NCBI GenBank assembly: GCA_032716605.1
Contig: CM064517.1
Span: forward strand, 22,873,015 to 22,937,014
DNA from: Paralithodes platypus
Taxonomy: Eukaryota; Arthropoda; Malacostraca; Decapoda; Lithodidae
Direction of reading: 5' to 3'
DNA length: 64,000 bases
Shown here: positions 30,374 through 41,351 of the stretch, piece by piece
Numbering within the stretch: position 1 is the first letter of the stretch
How the letters are laid out: each line of letters begins with the position of its first letter
Position numbers and translations under genes: made by a program
The notes under the pieces: model-generated
Seen by the model: only the letters and a program-made list of their open reading frames with translations
The model's database searches: none
What the model was told of the DNA's origin: nothing

Positions 30374-30894
30374 ATCGTCAATGATGGAGGGGCCACTAAT
30401 AAATGATAGGTTTGATTCCCGGCGGGAAGAAAGAAAACCTAATATTTAGTAGGGGCCCCGTAATCATTGACGATGTAGGGCCCTCCTGTCCATCCCCTTC
30501 CCATTTGCTTGATGTCTTGAGGTTAATCTTAATATATCAGTGAAGAAGGAATGGCGGCTCAGGGAGCAGCGGCAAGGAACCCCACACAAGAAATCCACGG
30601 GATGGAAAGCTATAGTATAACAATTACAGTACTAAGTATATTTTTCTTTTTTATATTTTACGAAGGTTTTTTCGTAGAGAGTAGCCTACCCAATCATAAG
30701 ACGATTCCATAAGAGAATAAGCGTTACCCTTATGACATATACTCCGTTCTTCCCCGCGGCGGTAGATTCAAACTGGCTACCGCGGGCGCTTGAATGGAGG
30801 CTATTATACTAATAGGCATATCGTCAATGATTACGGGGCACCTACTAAATACAAGGTTTTCTTTGTTCCCGCCGGGAATCAAACCTATAATTTA
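30374..30894. mobile_element. Hairpin-ended MITE-like element (family H), copy 1
   Basis: The left end 30374-30474 is itself an imperfect palindrome running from ATCGTCAATGATGGAGGGGC to GGGGCCCCGTAATCATTGAC, with GGTTTGATTCCCGGCGGGAA in the loop. A second such half-hairpin starts at 30820 and is lost at about 30894. The copy at 55637-56138 has the same layout in the other orientation. No ORF. Confidence 0.65.
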
Positions 30895-31551
30895 GGATAA
30901 TTCTGGATATATAATATATGTAAATTAGGAGAGGCATATATCTTGTCCAAAAAATATTTTATCTGCCGAAAGAAACACCAACACGTACGTTATACAGTAC
31001 CTGTACCTATAAAAATGCTCAAATTCATAAAAATGTATATGCAGTGATAGAGTATACATACCTATATTTTCACTAGGCCTAGTTAATTTTCGAGTTAATG
31101 ATTTGACAGCATTGGTTATTTTTCCTGCCCTAACGAGAACAGATCCAAAAAGAATATCTGTTAAACATCGTATATAACCCCCTCCTATACTGATTCTACA
31201 GGCCTAAAAGTATTGACTGTGCATTTTCCACTAAAACATCAGACAGGAATAAGCAGCAATAATAAAATATTCATATAAAATAGTGGGAGCCGAAAAATTA
31301 ATGAAATAAAGCCACGAACGTACGTCCGAAGTTCTCCGCCGTTTGTCCGAACTTATCCCAGCTTTCTTGGCAATCATTTTCCATAAGAAATCACTGTATG
31401 CCCGAAGTTATCCATACATGTCCAAAGTTATCCACTTTTCAAGATGACTTCGGACATCATTTAGGATAAGGATAGCTCTCTTATTATGGGGGATAATTTT
31501 AGGAGGCTTCCTGGATTACGGCGCACTATCACCACATATCACTTGACCTAG
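30895..31551. other. AT-rich stretch without a gene
   Basis: No coding sequence seen. Near 31320-31460 there is a run of CCGAA/TTATCC words resembling decayed pogo-type subterminal repeats, too weak to call. Confidence 0.4.
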
Positions 31552-32039
31552 TTAACCCATCAGGCCCGGAAGGGCTCTTGAACGCCCATAAAAAAGCATA
31601 CCCGAGCTACCCGGAAGGGCTCTTGAACGCCCAGTGGTTGAAAGCCTGTGAGCTTGGTGTGCGAGGCGTCGGTCCGACGCATGTAAACAACAGCCGGCTG
31701 GACCGACGCCCCGCATCTCCGGCCACAAGAAGGAGAGCGTCGCTTGTTCGTGTGTGCCTGTATGTTGTTGTTAAGTATCGAAAAGTAGTGTAAAGTGGCT
31801 GTTTTTGTCATAAAGTTATCTCCAATGAAATCATCATCACAACTGAACCAGTTGACTTAGAGAGCTCTACTTAACGCCATTCTACAGGTAAGAAACACAT
31901 CTACGCTTGGGGATGCACGGGAATGCGGAAGCAAGCCAAATAACAAAGATGCGGTAGCCTAGGCGTAGACGTTTTTCGGCCAAAACCCCCGGATTTTGGG
32001 GAATATATATATAATACATAGCCGGGTCTGGAGGGTTAA
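31552..32039 (-). mobile_element. piggyBac-type MITE, family A, copy 4
   Basis: TTAA to TTAA, in the orientation opposite to copy 1. Tips are TTAACCCATCAGGCCCGG and, inverted, TTAACCCTCCAGACCCGG, which show the family's terminal inverted repeat of about 18 bp most clearly. Confidence 0.88.
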
Positions 32040-32221
32040 ATCTCTATAATATGTTTACAGTCAGGAGAAATTGTTAAAAAACCTCGAAAAATATCCAATG
32101 CGACCCGGTTTTACGGTATCGTCAATGGAGGGGCCACTAATAAATATGAGTAACAGTTAGGTCACAAGATCTAAGATACAGTATACAGTATTGGTTCCTG
32201 CAGTCTTGATTCCTGCAAATG

Positions 32222-32795
32222 GCTGCTTTGATATAAATTGTAGTTTTTTTATTCATACAGAATTTAGTAAAATTTACCAGAACGTCCCGGACTTCCCAAA
32301 TTGACTAATTCCATGAACATGACGATGGTGCATTGTTATATGTGCGATCAGTTTGCTTGGAAACCAGATTGACTTGCTCATGTAGTTGTGTACTGTACAC
32401 CCTATGTGGTGGATTGTGTTCTTTTATTTCAAAATTTTATTTTATTAACCCTCTCCGACATATGACGCGATTTTGAGCCTATTAGGGATACTTTAAAGCC
32501 TTTGTTACCATCAGGGGTATTTAGAATCCTTTAGTTTAGTTACTTCAACCTCTGCAGTTGTCTTTGAGTTAGCTGTGGGCAGAAAACTAATTTTGGAGAG
32601 GTAATTATAAGAGTGAGAGAACTCTAATTCTTATTGCTAATCTGGCAACCTCTGCGTCATATGAGTGTGAAAGGGTTAAGCGTTATTTCCACATATCGAT
32701 TTTTATTAGTTCTTTTGCCTTTATCATGTGTCGTCCCAGTTTTGGTTTGTTTATTTTGCAAGTTTTACATTATAGTTATCTTGAACTTACACTTA
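32222..32795 (+). repeat. Retroposon-like repeat R1, copy 1, split by a MITE
   Basis: 32222-32444 plus 32680-32795 align with 43383-43705 (TTTGATATAAATTGTAGTTT at the start, GTTTATTTTGCAAGTTTTAC at the end). A solo 3' end of the repeat lies at 58745-58802, suggesting 5'-truncated copies and hence a retroposon. No ORF. Confidence 0.6.
32445..32679. mobile_element. TTAA-flanked MITE, family F, copy 1
   Basis: 235 bp; tips TTAACCCTCTCCGACATATG and, inverted, TTAACCCTTTCACACTCATA, both followed by GACGC. The R1 copy at 43383-43705 lacks it at the equivalent site (near 43600), giving an empty-site comparison. Confidence 0.85.
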
Positions 32796-32950
32796 ATACT
32801 GAATCACTTGGTGTAAAGAGTTCTAGTTTTCACCTGTCGCAAGATAACAGCAAATTCTGTCTCCTGATATTATTATGTAGGTTAGGCCATTTGTTTGCAG
32901 ACATATGAGTAACAGTAAATTACCACAATATCCTGATACTTCTGATAGCA

Positions 32951-33075
32951 TAGTGTGTTGATTTTCGGTGTGAGCATCCTAGGTTCGAATCCCCGGACTG
33001 CCACATGTGGTTGTTAAATTCATTAATCGATTTTAGGAGTAGAGTTGGTTGGTGGAGAGAACATAATAATTACCT
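32951..33075 (+). mobile_element. SINE-like head fragment
   Basis: GTGTTGATTTTCGGTGTGAG followed by GGTTCGAATCC (B box) and GGACTGCCACATG, then body sequence to CATAATAATTA. Matches the monomers of 22150-27310 but lacks the A box and tail. Confidence 0.7.
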
Positions 33076-33141
33076 CAAACTTGGAAATGTACCTACTTCA
33101 CTACACATGTTCATTGGTGAGTAGGCTGCTGTTGCTAAGTA

Positions 33142-33394
33142 CAGTCGGATATCATAGTCTCTAGCCCACTCAAACAAATTCTTGGACCCACTATGTTTTT
33201 CTTGGTGCAATTATAGCTATCTGGGTTGATTTTTGGATAGAAATTTCTTTTCAATAAATAGTGTATGTAGTTTTGTAGTTGATTTATAGAAAATTATATT
33301 GATAAAATGGTTTTCAGAGATATACTTCCATAGTTAGAAATAGGTGAAGTCCACGAATATTTATGAGTGGGCTAGAAACTATGGTATCCGAGTG
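33142..33394. mobile_element. TA-flanked MITE, mariner/pogo-like
   Basis: Ends CAGTCGGATATCATAGTCTC and, inverted, CACTCGGATACCATAGTTTC, continuing as imperfect inverted repeats for about 45 bp through the CTAGCCCACTCA block; TA on both sides; 253 bp; no ORF. Confidence 0.75.
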
Positions 33395-33479
33395 TACATA
33401 CAGTATGTGTGAAATTGTTAAAAACAGAGAGGTGAAGGGTAGCATTCACTGTTATCTTGTGAATGGTGTAAATAGTAAC

Positions 33480-33616
33480 TCTGTAAACCGGACACAAAAC
33501 CCAATAAACTCGGATATTTGCCTAGATATATGGGGACCTGTCCAACATGCTGATGCCATTCCGAGAAGTGCGGGGTTCCGAGTAAAAAAGAGTCCGAATT
33601 ACTGAAGGGTTTACTG
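33480..33616. mobile_element. Tigger-type MITE right-end fragment
   Basis: Aligns with 21590-21723, including GATGCCATTCCGAGAAGTGC, and ends TTTACTG followed by TA. The left part is missing. Confidence 0.7.
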
Positions 33617-33929
33617 TACTATATTTACTTCAATATATGTGCTTCAAAATAGCGCTTTTCCTGCAAAATGCCTGGAATCACAGTGGCGCAAATGTCCAAA
33701 GGGGCCAGGCGAGATCGGTTAATAGCCGTCATATAGTCATAGTTGCAGGAGTTTGTATATTTTATCTGTTTACAGTTTTAGAATTTAAGTTACTTACATA
33801 TTTGTATTTAGGAGCATTGAGACTTTACTCTTGGCCATCCCCTCAGAGAGTAAGGCATCTGGCAATAGATAGATAACCTTAATATGATGGTGGTTGTAGG
33901 AGTTGACATATTTTAACTGTACTCCCCAG

Positions 33930-34061
33930 GACCAGCTGTTGTTCTGTGACGACTGTGACCGAGGGTACCATCTGTACTGCCTGGACCCCCCGCTGTCCGA
34001 GCCACCGGAGGGAGAATGGTCTTGCTACCTCTGTATCCAAGAGTTTCACAATAACAAATAA
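33930..34061 (+). CDS. Terminal exon of a d4/requiem (DPF) family protein, PHD finger 2, C-terminal half
   Basis: A polypyrimidine-rich acceptor (TACTCCCCAG, AG at 33928-33929) opens a 44-codon phase-0 reading frame ending in TAA at 34059-34061. It starts [20 protein letters not shown] and continues [13 protein letters not shown] before a short tail. CxxC, HxxC and CxxC supply the last zinc ligands of a C4HC3 PHD finger. The first CxxC pair would be in the preceding exon, not found here. The wording is characteristic of DPF/d4 proteins, where tandem PHD fingers read acetylated and unmodified histone H3 for the BAF (SWI/SNF) chromatin-remodelling complex. Another PHD protein is possible. Everything to the left within the window would then be intron or upstream sequence. 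Confidence 0.75.
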   Translation, partial: DQLLFCDDCDRGYHLYCLDPPLSEPPEGEWSCYLCIQEFHNNK

Positions 34062-34215
34062 GGCTGCACCAACTTGGAACCAGAGTCATCAACGTTACAT
34101 TTGGCAAAACAAGAAGTAAGGCCGCACCATAATAGGCCGGGATCAACGTTACCTTGACACAACTAAAAGGGAGGCTGCACCATAATAGGCCAGGAGTCAT
34201 CAACGTTACCATAAC
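34062..34215 (+). repeat. Three imperfect direct repeats in the presumed 3' UTR
   Basis: Three units of about 53 bp share AAGGCTGCACC or AGGCCGCACC, then CATAATAGGCC, then TCAACGTTAC. They begin right after the stop codon. Confidence 0.65.
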
Positions 34216-34265
34216 ATTGATACTTACCATGACTATACCCTTTTATCGCCCCACTACCATCATCA

Positions 34266-34481
34266 TTAATCCTTTCGCGCACCAGAACGCGACTGCAGCG
34301 TTTCAGGGATACTTTAAAAACCTTTTTGACCATCAGGGCCATTTAGAAACCTTTAGTTTAGTTATTTCAATCTCTGCAGGTGTCTTTGAGCGATTTGTGG
34401 GCAGAAAACTAATTTTGGAGAGGTAATTATGAGATTAAGATAATTCTATTTCGGAATAACCCCGGAGCATGAAAGGGTTAA
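34266..34481. mobile_element. TTAA-flanked MITE, family F, copy 2
   Basis: 216 bp; tips TTAATCCTTTCGCGCACC and, inverted, TTAACCCTTTCATGCTCC. The middle (TTTGAGCGATTTGTGGGCAG, GGAGAGGTAATTATGAG) matches 32445-32679. Confidence 0.8.
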
Positions 34482-34508
34482 TCCTTTTTCCATCAGTAAA
34501 ATAGTTTT

Positions 34509-35408
34509 TATACCCTGTTCTAAATTGGTAGGCTAAAAATCTTGACTTTTAACCTCTGTAACTCAAAAAGGGCTACAGGAAGTGGACTATAAATTTCCAC
34601 TTCTATTTCCTGGCTGACCCTTCCCAAATGGTAGAAATGTTAGCTCGATTACTCTAGTTGTTTGAGTTATAGTAGTGAGGCAGTTAGGTAGAGAAATTGT
34701 GCATTTTGTGATAAAAGTAAAATATTTGGCACACGTATGCAAATAGTCAATATAATCAAAATTAGATACTGGACCATCATAGGTTTACTCTACGTTGGCT
34801 TTGGCAGCCCCCTTTCAATTACTTTCCATAAGAGTTCTTAAGCACTGATTTTTGCCCCAAACTGTATACCATGGTAGAGATGTCAAACTAGTCTCAAATG
34901 ACTCGTTTGGACATGGGTAACAACATATATTCAGACAATGTTTGGCTAATGTTGACCATTTGACTTGTACTGGTCCCTGTAGTTCAACAAATTAGTGGCA
35001 AATGGCAACATTACTTACCAATTTGTGGCATAATGATAAACTACAGCAGACTGCACTAATCAACATTACCTAAACAATGTCTGAATATATGTTGTTACCC
35101 ATGTCCAGACGGGTCATTTGAGACTAATTTGACATCTCCACCATGGTACCGGTATACAGTTTGGGGCAAATATCAGTGCTTAAGAACTCTTATGGAAAGT
35201 AATTGAAAGGGGGCTGCCAAAGCCAATGTAGAGTAAGCCTATGATGGCCCAATATCTAATTTTGATTATATTGACTATTTGATTGCGTGTGCCAATTTTG
35301 ATACTTTTACCACGAAATGCACAATTCCCACAAATTCTGCCACTAAGCCGCTACACTATAGAGGTAAATGTTGAAGAGCTTTGGCCTACATATTTGGAAC
35401 AGGGTATA
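34509..35408. mobile_element. Large foldback (palindromic) element
   Basis: Ends TATACCCTGTTC and GAACAGGGTATA. Arms of roughly 190 bp (about 34775-34960 and 35060-35246) are highly complementary, including ACCCATGTCCAGACGGGTCA against TGACTCGTTTGGACATGGGT. The outer parts are less well matched. No ORF. Related ends occur at 45521-45712 and 60048-60215. Confidence 0.8.
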
Positions 35409-36932
35409 GTAAGTGTATAATGGGCCTGGATTACATACCATGCCATCAGTGCTTACTATTCCCATATACCAACCGTCACACTACCATCTTTGTAAATCCC
35501 TTAGGTATCAACAAAATAGTCAAATATATGTGGCTAGGATCCTAGTAAGTGTATAATAGAGTACTGTATAGATAAGTTAGAGAGCTAATAAAGTGGAGTT
35601 TCCATTGTGGTGGTAAATGCATTGATGACTGGCCCCAGGGAGGTATGTCATGGGTGGCCTGGGATCAACAACGTGCAGTCACACTCAGAAGTCATGTCAC
35701 ACCTTTACAACTTCAACTTTCTTATCCTCTCTTAATAGAATAAAACTGTACTTCTTAACAACACTGGACACAGCTTGAATATAAAGGCTTTGTGCATATC
35801 TGTTAACAATTTTTTCTTTCATTTTACTAGAGAGATACTCAAAGTTGGTTGTACACTCTAGGACATGCGTGAGCTTAAGTTTTGGAAGGTATCCCGAACT
35901 GATTGGATCTTTTCATCAATTGTTTACCTAATACAGTATTTATACATCTGGAAGGTTTGTTGTTGATGTTCTAGGGTTTATATTCGGCCAGGATTTATGT
36001 CTTGGAGTGTACACCCAAATTAATTTATGAAAGACATAAATCCTGGCCTAATAATTATATACCCTCAAATAGCAAAACTAATCGCCAAACTATATAATTA
36101 TATAGTACAGTATTAGGAAAAGAATTGGAGAGAAGGTTAGGTTCACTTTGGGATAGCTTCCAAATTGAAGGCAACGCTTTTCATGTGGTAGAGTGTATAA
36201 TGTACTGTATGGAGGTAGGACACAAGTTCTGAGCTACCGGTACCTGGGAGTAAGCCACAGTCTCGCCACAGTACATCACTGCAGTACAGTATGTCAAAAA
36301 TCTACCATTTCAAGAGATTTTGAGATAATGTTTTTGTAACTTATGCAAAATACTACAGGTATTAATATATATGATATAAGTTGAATGTAAATTTGCAATG
36401 ACTGAAAAGCAGATGGAATTGAAGATGCATGTTTCTTTTTTATGTACAATATGATGAAAATGCTGTATAGAATCAACACATCATATGTTTTGAAACAATT
36501 GAATACAAAAATGAGTGGCTGCGATCTGCTAGCAGATGACTGAACTGTGAAGTGTGATGGGACATGATTTGATGCAAACTACCAGTATGTGAACTGTGAA
36601 GTGTGATGGGACGTGATGTGAAGCAAACTACCGTATACTGTATTGTATTTATTTTCAAGTGACAGTAAATTCAATCTCATAGCAACTGATTTCTCAGCAC
36701 TTATGAAAAGCTATGAAACTACTTGGTGTCTGCATAATATGAAGCCCAAGTTTTGATAACTAATGACATACTGGTACTTGGCAACAACATCCTTGTGGAA
36801 GGGAGGAGGTTGTAGGCATCAGTTGTTCAGGGAAGTACTCTGGGGGGAGAGCTTTAGTATGAGGATTGATAGACATCCTGTTTCACCACCTGGTCTCCTT
36901 TGCTGCTTTTTTGTCTGTGCCTCAGTTACATA
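35409..36932. other. No gene seen; small hairpin and 50-bp duplication
   Basis: A perfect stem, GGCCAGGATTTATGTCTT, lies at about 35986-36003 with its complement at 36031-36048. A tandem duplication at about 36541-36640 repeats GAACTGTGAAGTGTGATGGG. Otherwise AT-rich and unassigned. Confidence 0.5.
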
Positions 36933-37470
36933 CATACAGTACTGTACATACCATACATACATACAGTACTGTACATACCATACATACATACAGTACTGTA
37001 CATACCATACATACATACAGTACTGTACATACCATACATACATACAGTACTGTACATACCATACATACATACAGTACTGTACATACCATACATACATACA
37101 GTACTGTACATACCATACATCATACAGTACTGTACATACCATACATACATACAGTACTGTACATACCATACATACATACAGTACTGTACATACCATACAT
37201 ACATACAGTACTGTACATACCATACATACATACAGTACTGTACATACAGTACTGTACATACCATACATACATACAGTACTGTACATACCATACATACATA
37301 CAGTACTGTACATACCATACATACATACAGTACTGTACATACCATACATACATACAGTACTGTACATACCATACATACATACATTACTGTACATACCATA
37401 CATACATACAGTACTGTACATACCATACATACATACAGTACTGTACATACCATACATACTGTACATTGAA
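36933..37470 (+). repeat. 27-bp minisatellite, about 20 units
   Basis: The unit is TACATACATACAGTACTGTA followed by CATACCA, with a palindromic ACAGTACTGT core. A unit length of 27, divisible by three, and absence of stops keep long frames open on both strands, so the long ORFs here are not genes. A few units have deletions (37112-37120) or a truncated period (37243-37257). Confidence 0.95.
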
Positions 37471-37585
37471 AGATTGAGTGCTCCACATGAAGTGCAGTTC
37501 CGGTCTCACGTCCTAATGGTGGCCCTCCAGGTAGCCCTGTTCAGAGCTGCCTCACTTGTAATTTTTTTTTTTTTTTTTTTTTTTT

Positions 37586-37869
37586 ATTCAAGATCAGATT
37601 TTAAGGTCTGATCCCACAATTTTCTTGGTCTGCCCCTTGGTGCAGCTCTCCCCACGCTCACAGACTTGCATCTTTTTACCCAACTTAGTTCATCCATCCT
37701 CTTCACATGTCCAAACCATCCAAGCGCATCTCATCACCGATACTCTTGATACCTAACCGTCTCCTCAGCTCTTCACTAGATATCCTATGTTGCAGTTTGG
37801 CCTTACATATCCATCTCGCCAGTCTCATCTCATTATGTTCCATTCTGTCTGACATCATCCTCTTTGACA
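37586..37869 (-). pseudogene. LINE-delta copy 2, C-terminal end
   Basis: Minus strand: VKEDDV, MRLARWICKAKLQHRISSEE, LRRRLGIKSIGDEMRLDG. This continues ASETW at 41352-41375 once the inserted LINE is skipped; the break is at a shared GGCC. It is followed by a short 3' UTR and the A tract. Confidence 0.75.
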
Positions 37870-37870
37870 G

Positions 37871-38511
37871 GCCAAATTCAGAAGATGGAGAGAGGGCATG
37901 GCGAGCAAGGGTTTAAGAGTCAATATTAACAAAACCAAGGTTATGCATTGTAGATTGAGACGAGGCAATGTGGAAAAGAGCGGCGAATACCCATGTGTAG
38001 TGTGTGAAAAGGGTGTGGGCGCTAACTCGATTTGATGTAGCATCTGTCAATGTTCGGTACACCATGGGAGTAAGCACTGTAGTAGAATAAAAGGACCCCT
38101 GCCGAAGGATAATTCAGAAATAGAGAAATTTGAGTGCGTAGTGTGCAAAGGCTAGCTTGTGTTAAGTGATGATCCTGTGGCTGTGAACTTTGGAAATGAG
38201 TCATTAGAGCTGGTGGACAAGTTTTGTTACCTAGGAGATACCATCTCTGCCGGTGGTGGGGCCGAGGCTGCCACTGTCGCTAGAATTAAATGTGGCTGGG
38301 GGAAGTTCAGAGAACTGCTGCCATTTCTGACCATGAAAAGAATGCCTCTCACCCTGAAGGGAAAGGTGTATGCCTCATGTGTTAGAAGAGCAATGACGTA
38401 TGCCTCAGAAACATGGGCCGTTAAAGTAGAGGATGTCAACAGAATGGAACGTAATGAAATGAGAATGGTGAGATAGATTTGTGGGGCCAGGCTGCAGGAT
38501 AGAATTACAAA
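37871..38511 (+). pseudogene. LINE-delta copy 1: RT end, zinc-finger insert, post-RT domain
   Basis: After the RT thumb-like NKTKVMHC, a Cys-rich segment at 37987-38154 (YPCVVCEKGVGANSI, stop, CSICQCSVHHGS, IEKFECVVCKG) looks like a decayed PHD/RING-like zinc finger. The post-RT domain follows: NFGNESLELVDKFCYLGDTI, CGWGKFRELLPFLTMKRM, VKVEDVNRMERNEMRMVR. In-frame stops at 38035, 38153 and 38474 show decay. Confidence 0.75.
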
Positions 38512-41020
38512 TTTCTTACAGTTTCTTACAGTAGATCCTCTGGAAAAAGGCAAACTAGGCCTGTGTATCCAGCTCAGTGCCAGTACTTGCACTGCTGAGG
38601 TCGTTCACGGTGTTGGCGGCGGCGGTAGCAGACGCAAAATTTTTACTATTCTGTATTTTTGCTTTATAATCAAACTTCAAATCTTGTCTTCCCCATACTT
38701 TATCAAGATTACTTTCAAACTTCCTTATTGATTCGGAATCGACTACATACTGGGGCAGTGCGTTCCACTCATTTACCACTCTATCACAAAATGAGTTCTT
38801 TGCCTTTTCAAGCCTATTTCTTTTTTTGTAAATTTTCTTAGAGTGTCCTCTCGTTCTTGTTCCCTCCCGCATCAAGAAGATACCTTCACACACATCCTCA
38901 TCATACATTCCTGACACTATCTTAAAAGTCTCTATCATATCCCCTCTCTTTCTCCTATATGCCAGTGTCGGAAGCCCCAGTGTCCTCAACCTCTACTCAT
39001 AGCCCGCGTTCTTCAACGTTGGTACTAGCTTGCTAGCTCTCCTCTGCACTTTCTCCACTGCTTCTATATCCTTTACCATATATGGAGCCCACACCTGGTT
39101 CGCATATTCAAGGTGCGGCCTAACCAGCGCTGTATAGAGATTCCTGAATATTTCTTTGTCAAGTGACACAAATGTTCTCTTTATCAGCCTTACAATTCTA
39201 TTAGCTTTGTTTATCTTTTCCGCTAAATGTTCTGAGAAATTTAACTTATTGTCTATCACTACTCCTATATCCTTTTCTGCATTAACTTCCTCCATCGCTT
39301 CATACATACTGTATCCAACCTTGTCTATCTTGCTTGTCCCAATCCGCATGTACTTGCATTTTTTTGGATAAAAAGGCATTAACCAATGTTCAGACCATCC
39401 CTTCATGCCCTCCACATCTCCTTGAAGCAAACCCACATCTTCCTTACTCCTCACTCTTCTATACAGCTTAGTGTCATCCGCATACAGGTATATCTCACTT
39501 CCATTAGTTATAACTTCAGGTAAGTCGTTGATTAATATAACGAACAGTAGTGGTCCCAACACAGATCCCTGAGGTACCCCACTTGTAATTTCCCTCCACC
39601 CCGAGCCTATTCCATTCACCAGTACCCTCTGTCTCCGATCTTTCAGGAAGGCTTCTATCCATTTCACACATTTCTCCCCTATATTATAGCTTCTAACTTT
39701 CTCTATTAACCTTTTATGTGGGACCTTATCGAAGGCCTTCATAAAATCGCAATATACCACGTCTATAACATCACCATCCTCCAGAATTTGCATCCAATCA
39801 TCTACCACCTTAGTTAGCTGTAGTACTGTCGACCTCCCCGGCAAGAATCCGAACTGTCTCCCACTGAAAAGTTGGTTTGATTTCATATGCTCCATTATTC
39901 CTTCTCTAATTACCGTTTCCATTAGTTTACACACAACACTTGTCAAACTGACTGGTCTACAATTTCCTGGGTCATTTCTCTTTCCCTTCTTAAAAATAGC
40001 TGTTATGTTCGCCTTTCTCCAGTTCATCGGGATTTGTCCTGTATTAAAAGATACCTCAAATAACATTTTTAATGGCTCTACTAACATGTCACCTCCTTCC
40101 TTTATGATTTTTGGATGTATCCCATCCGGTCCCGGGGACTTACTTCTGTTCATTTTTTCTATAGCCCTTCTTATTCTAGCATGGGAAAACTCTATTAGTT
40201 CTAGTGCCGGTGCCTGTTTGATGGGAATAGTAGGCACTGCATCGTCCGACTCCACTGTTAGTACCTCCCCAAAGTATTTCCCCAGCACCTCTGCTTTCTC
40301 CTTATCAGTTTCTGCTCTATTCCTATCATCCAATTCTCCTATCAGTTCTGGGATACCTACTCTTCTTGTTAACTTTTCCTGAATGTACTTCCAGAATATT
40401 TTTTTATTATCCTTCATGTTTTTTGCAATCTCTCTCTCCCTCTCCTTCACCCCCCTCCTTGTCTCCCACCTTATTTTATTTATTTGTCTACGTTCCAAAT
40501 CCACTTCTTTAGCTTCTATACTAGACCCCCTGTTCTTTTTTAACACTTTTAGTCTATCCCACAATCGTTTCTTTCTTCTTATCAATGTCCAAAGCTTTCT
40601 TTTCATTAGTAATTCTGGGTTCATTCTTTTCCTCAATTTTGTTTTATCCTTATATTCCCTTACTGGTACACATTTGGATATAGCATTCTCCAGTTTGACT
40701 CTAATCTTCCTCCACATTCCTTCAGCGTCTTCACCGTTCAAGTATTCCCCCCAGTCAATGTCCAAACACCTTCTCAGCAGCTCATAATATACTCTATCAT
40801 ACATGTATATTTTTTGTATTGCTGCTATTGTGCCTCTCTGTTTTAATATTGCAACTAAAACTTATACAGGCATGGTCACTACTCACTACGACCTATAGGG
40901 CTATCTACATTGACATGTTCTACTATATCCTCCTCATTGCTAAAAATCCAATCAAGTACACTCCCCTGCATCCCATCTCTATATCTTGTCATCTCTGTAA
41001 TATGTTGTGTTAAAAAACAA
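38512..41020 (-). mobile_element. LINE (family alpha), copy 2, 5'-truncated
   Basis: It has the same coding sequence as 10538-18632 and the GTAAGAAACT tail (here twice, at 38512-38532). It begins within the endonuclease (minus-strand ACAACATATTACAGAGATGA near 41000) and contains an almost complete RT. Confidence 0.88.
38555..40804 (-). pseudogene. LINE-alpha copy 2 RT ORF with one nonsense codon
   Basis: An open frame from 40804 to 38993: endonuclease/RT linker, RSKSPGPDGIHPKIIKEGG, VVYCDFMKAFDKVPHKRLI, TSGVPQGSVLGPLLF, then an intact YADD box (IYLYADDTKLYRRV) and LPTLKNAGYE-type C-terminal sequence. A single CAG-to-TAG change separates it from the final 144 codons (38989 to 38555), ending STGTELDTQA. 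Apart from that stop it is the best-preserved RT of this family in the window, though the endonuclease is missing. Confidence 0.85.
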
Positions 41021-41300
41021 TGTTGATAAGTTGAGGAGACGTTTAGGTATAAAGAGTATTAGCGAGGTGATTCGTACAAGTAGACTGGGATGGTATGGAC
41101 ATGTGGAGAGAATGGATGAACAAAATTGGGTGAAAAAATGCAGGTCTGTGATTGTGGAGGGAGCTGCACCAAGGGGTGGACCGAGGAAGACCTAGGATCG
41201 GACTATACGTGCCGATCTCAAGTCCAAAAACTTGACAAGTCAAGCAGTCCTTAACAGGGTTGCCTTGAACGCCGCCATTAGGACAAGAGACTGAAACTGC
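41021..41300 (+). pseudogene. LINE-delta copy 1, C-terminal end
   Basis: NNVDKLRRRLGIKSISEVIR, TSRLGWYGHVERMDEQNWVK, GAAPRGGPRKT, stop, then DRTIRADLKSKNLTSQAVLN: the usual C-terminal end of this LINE type. It resumes directly after LINE-alpha. Confidence 0.8.
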
Positions 41301-41351
41301 ACGTATGTGTGGAGCAGTCAGTCTTAAAATGTTATGTATGTATGTATGTAG

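Larger units (their letters stand above)
37871..41351 (+). mobile_element. LINE (family delta), copy 1, 5'-truncated, with LINE-alpha inside
   Basis: Plus-strand coding in two parts, 37871-38511 and 41021-41300, separated by LINE-alpha copy 2. It starts within the RT C-terminal region (KFRRWREGMASKGLRVNINK) and ends in a (TATG)n tail at 41335-41350. It sits in the ETW/VKEDD codons of LINE-delta copy 2. Confidence 0.8.

Noticed and set aside
33300..33900. Further exons of the DPF gene upstream of 33930
   Set aside because: No peptide with the first CxxC pair of PHD 2 or with PHD 1 could be found here or elsewhere in the window.
36763..37611. Long ORFs (up to 282 codons) on both strands
   Set aside because: They are read-throughs of a 27-bp tandem repeat without stop codons; no codon structure or domain.
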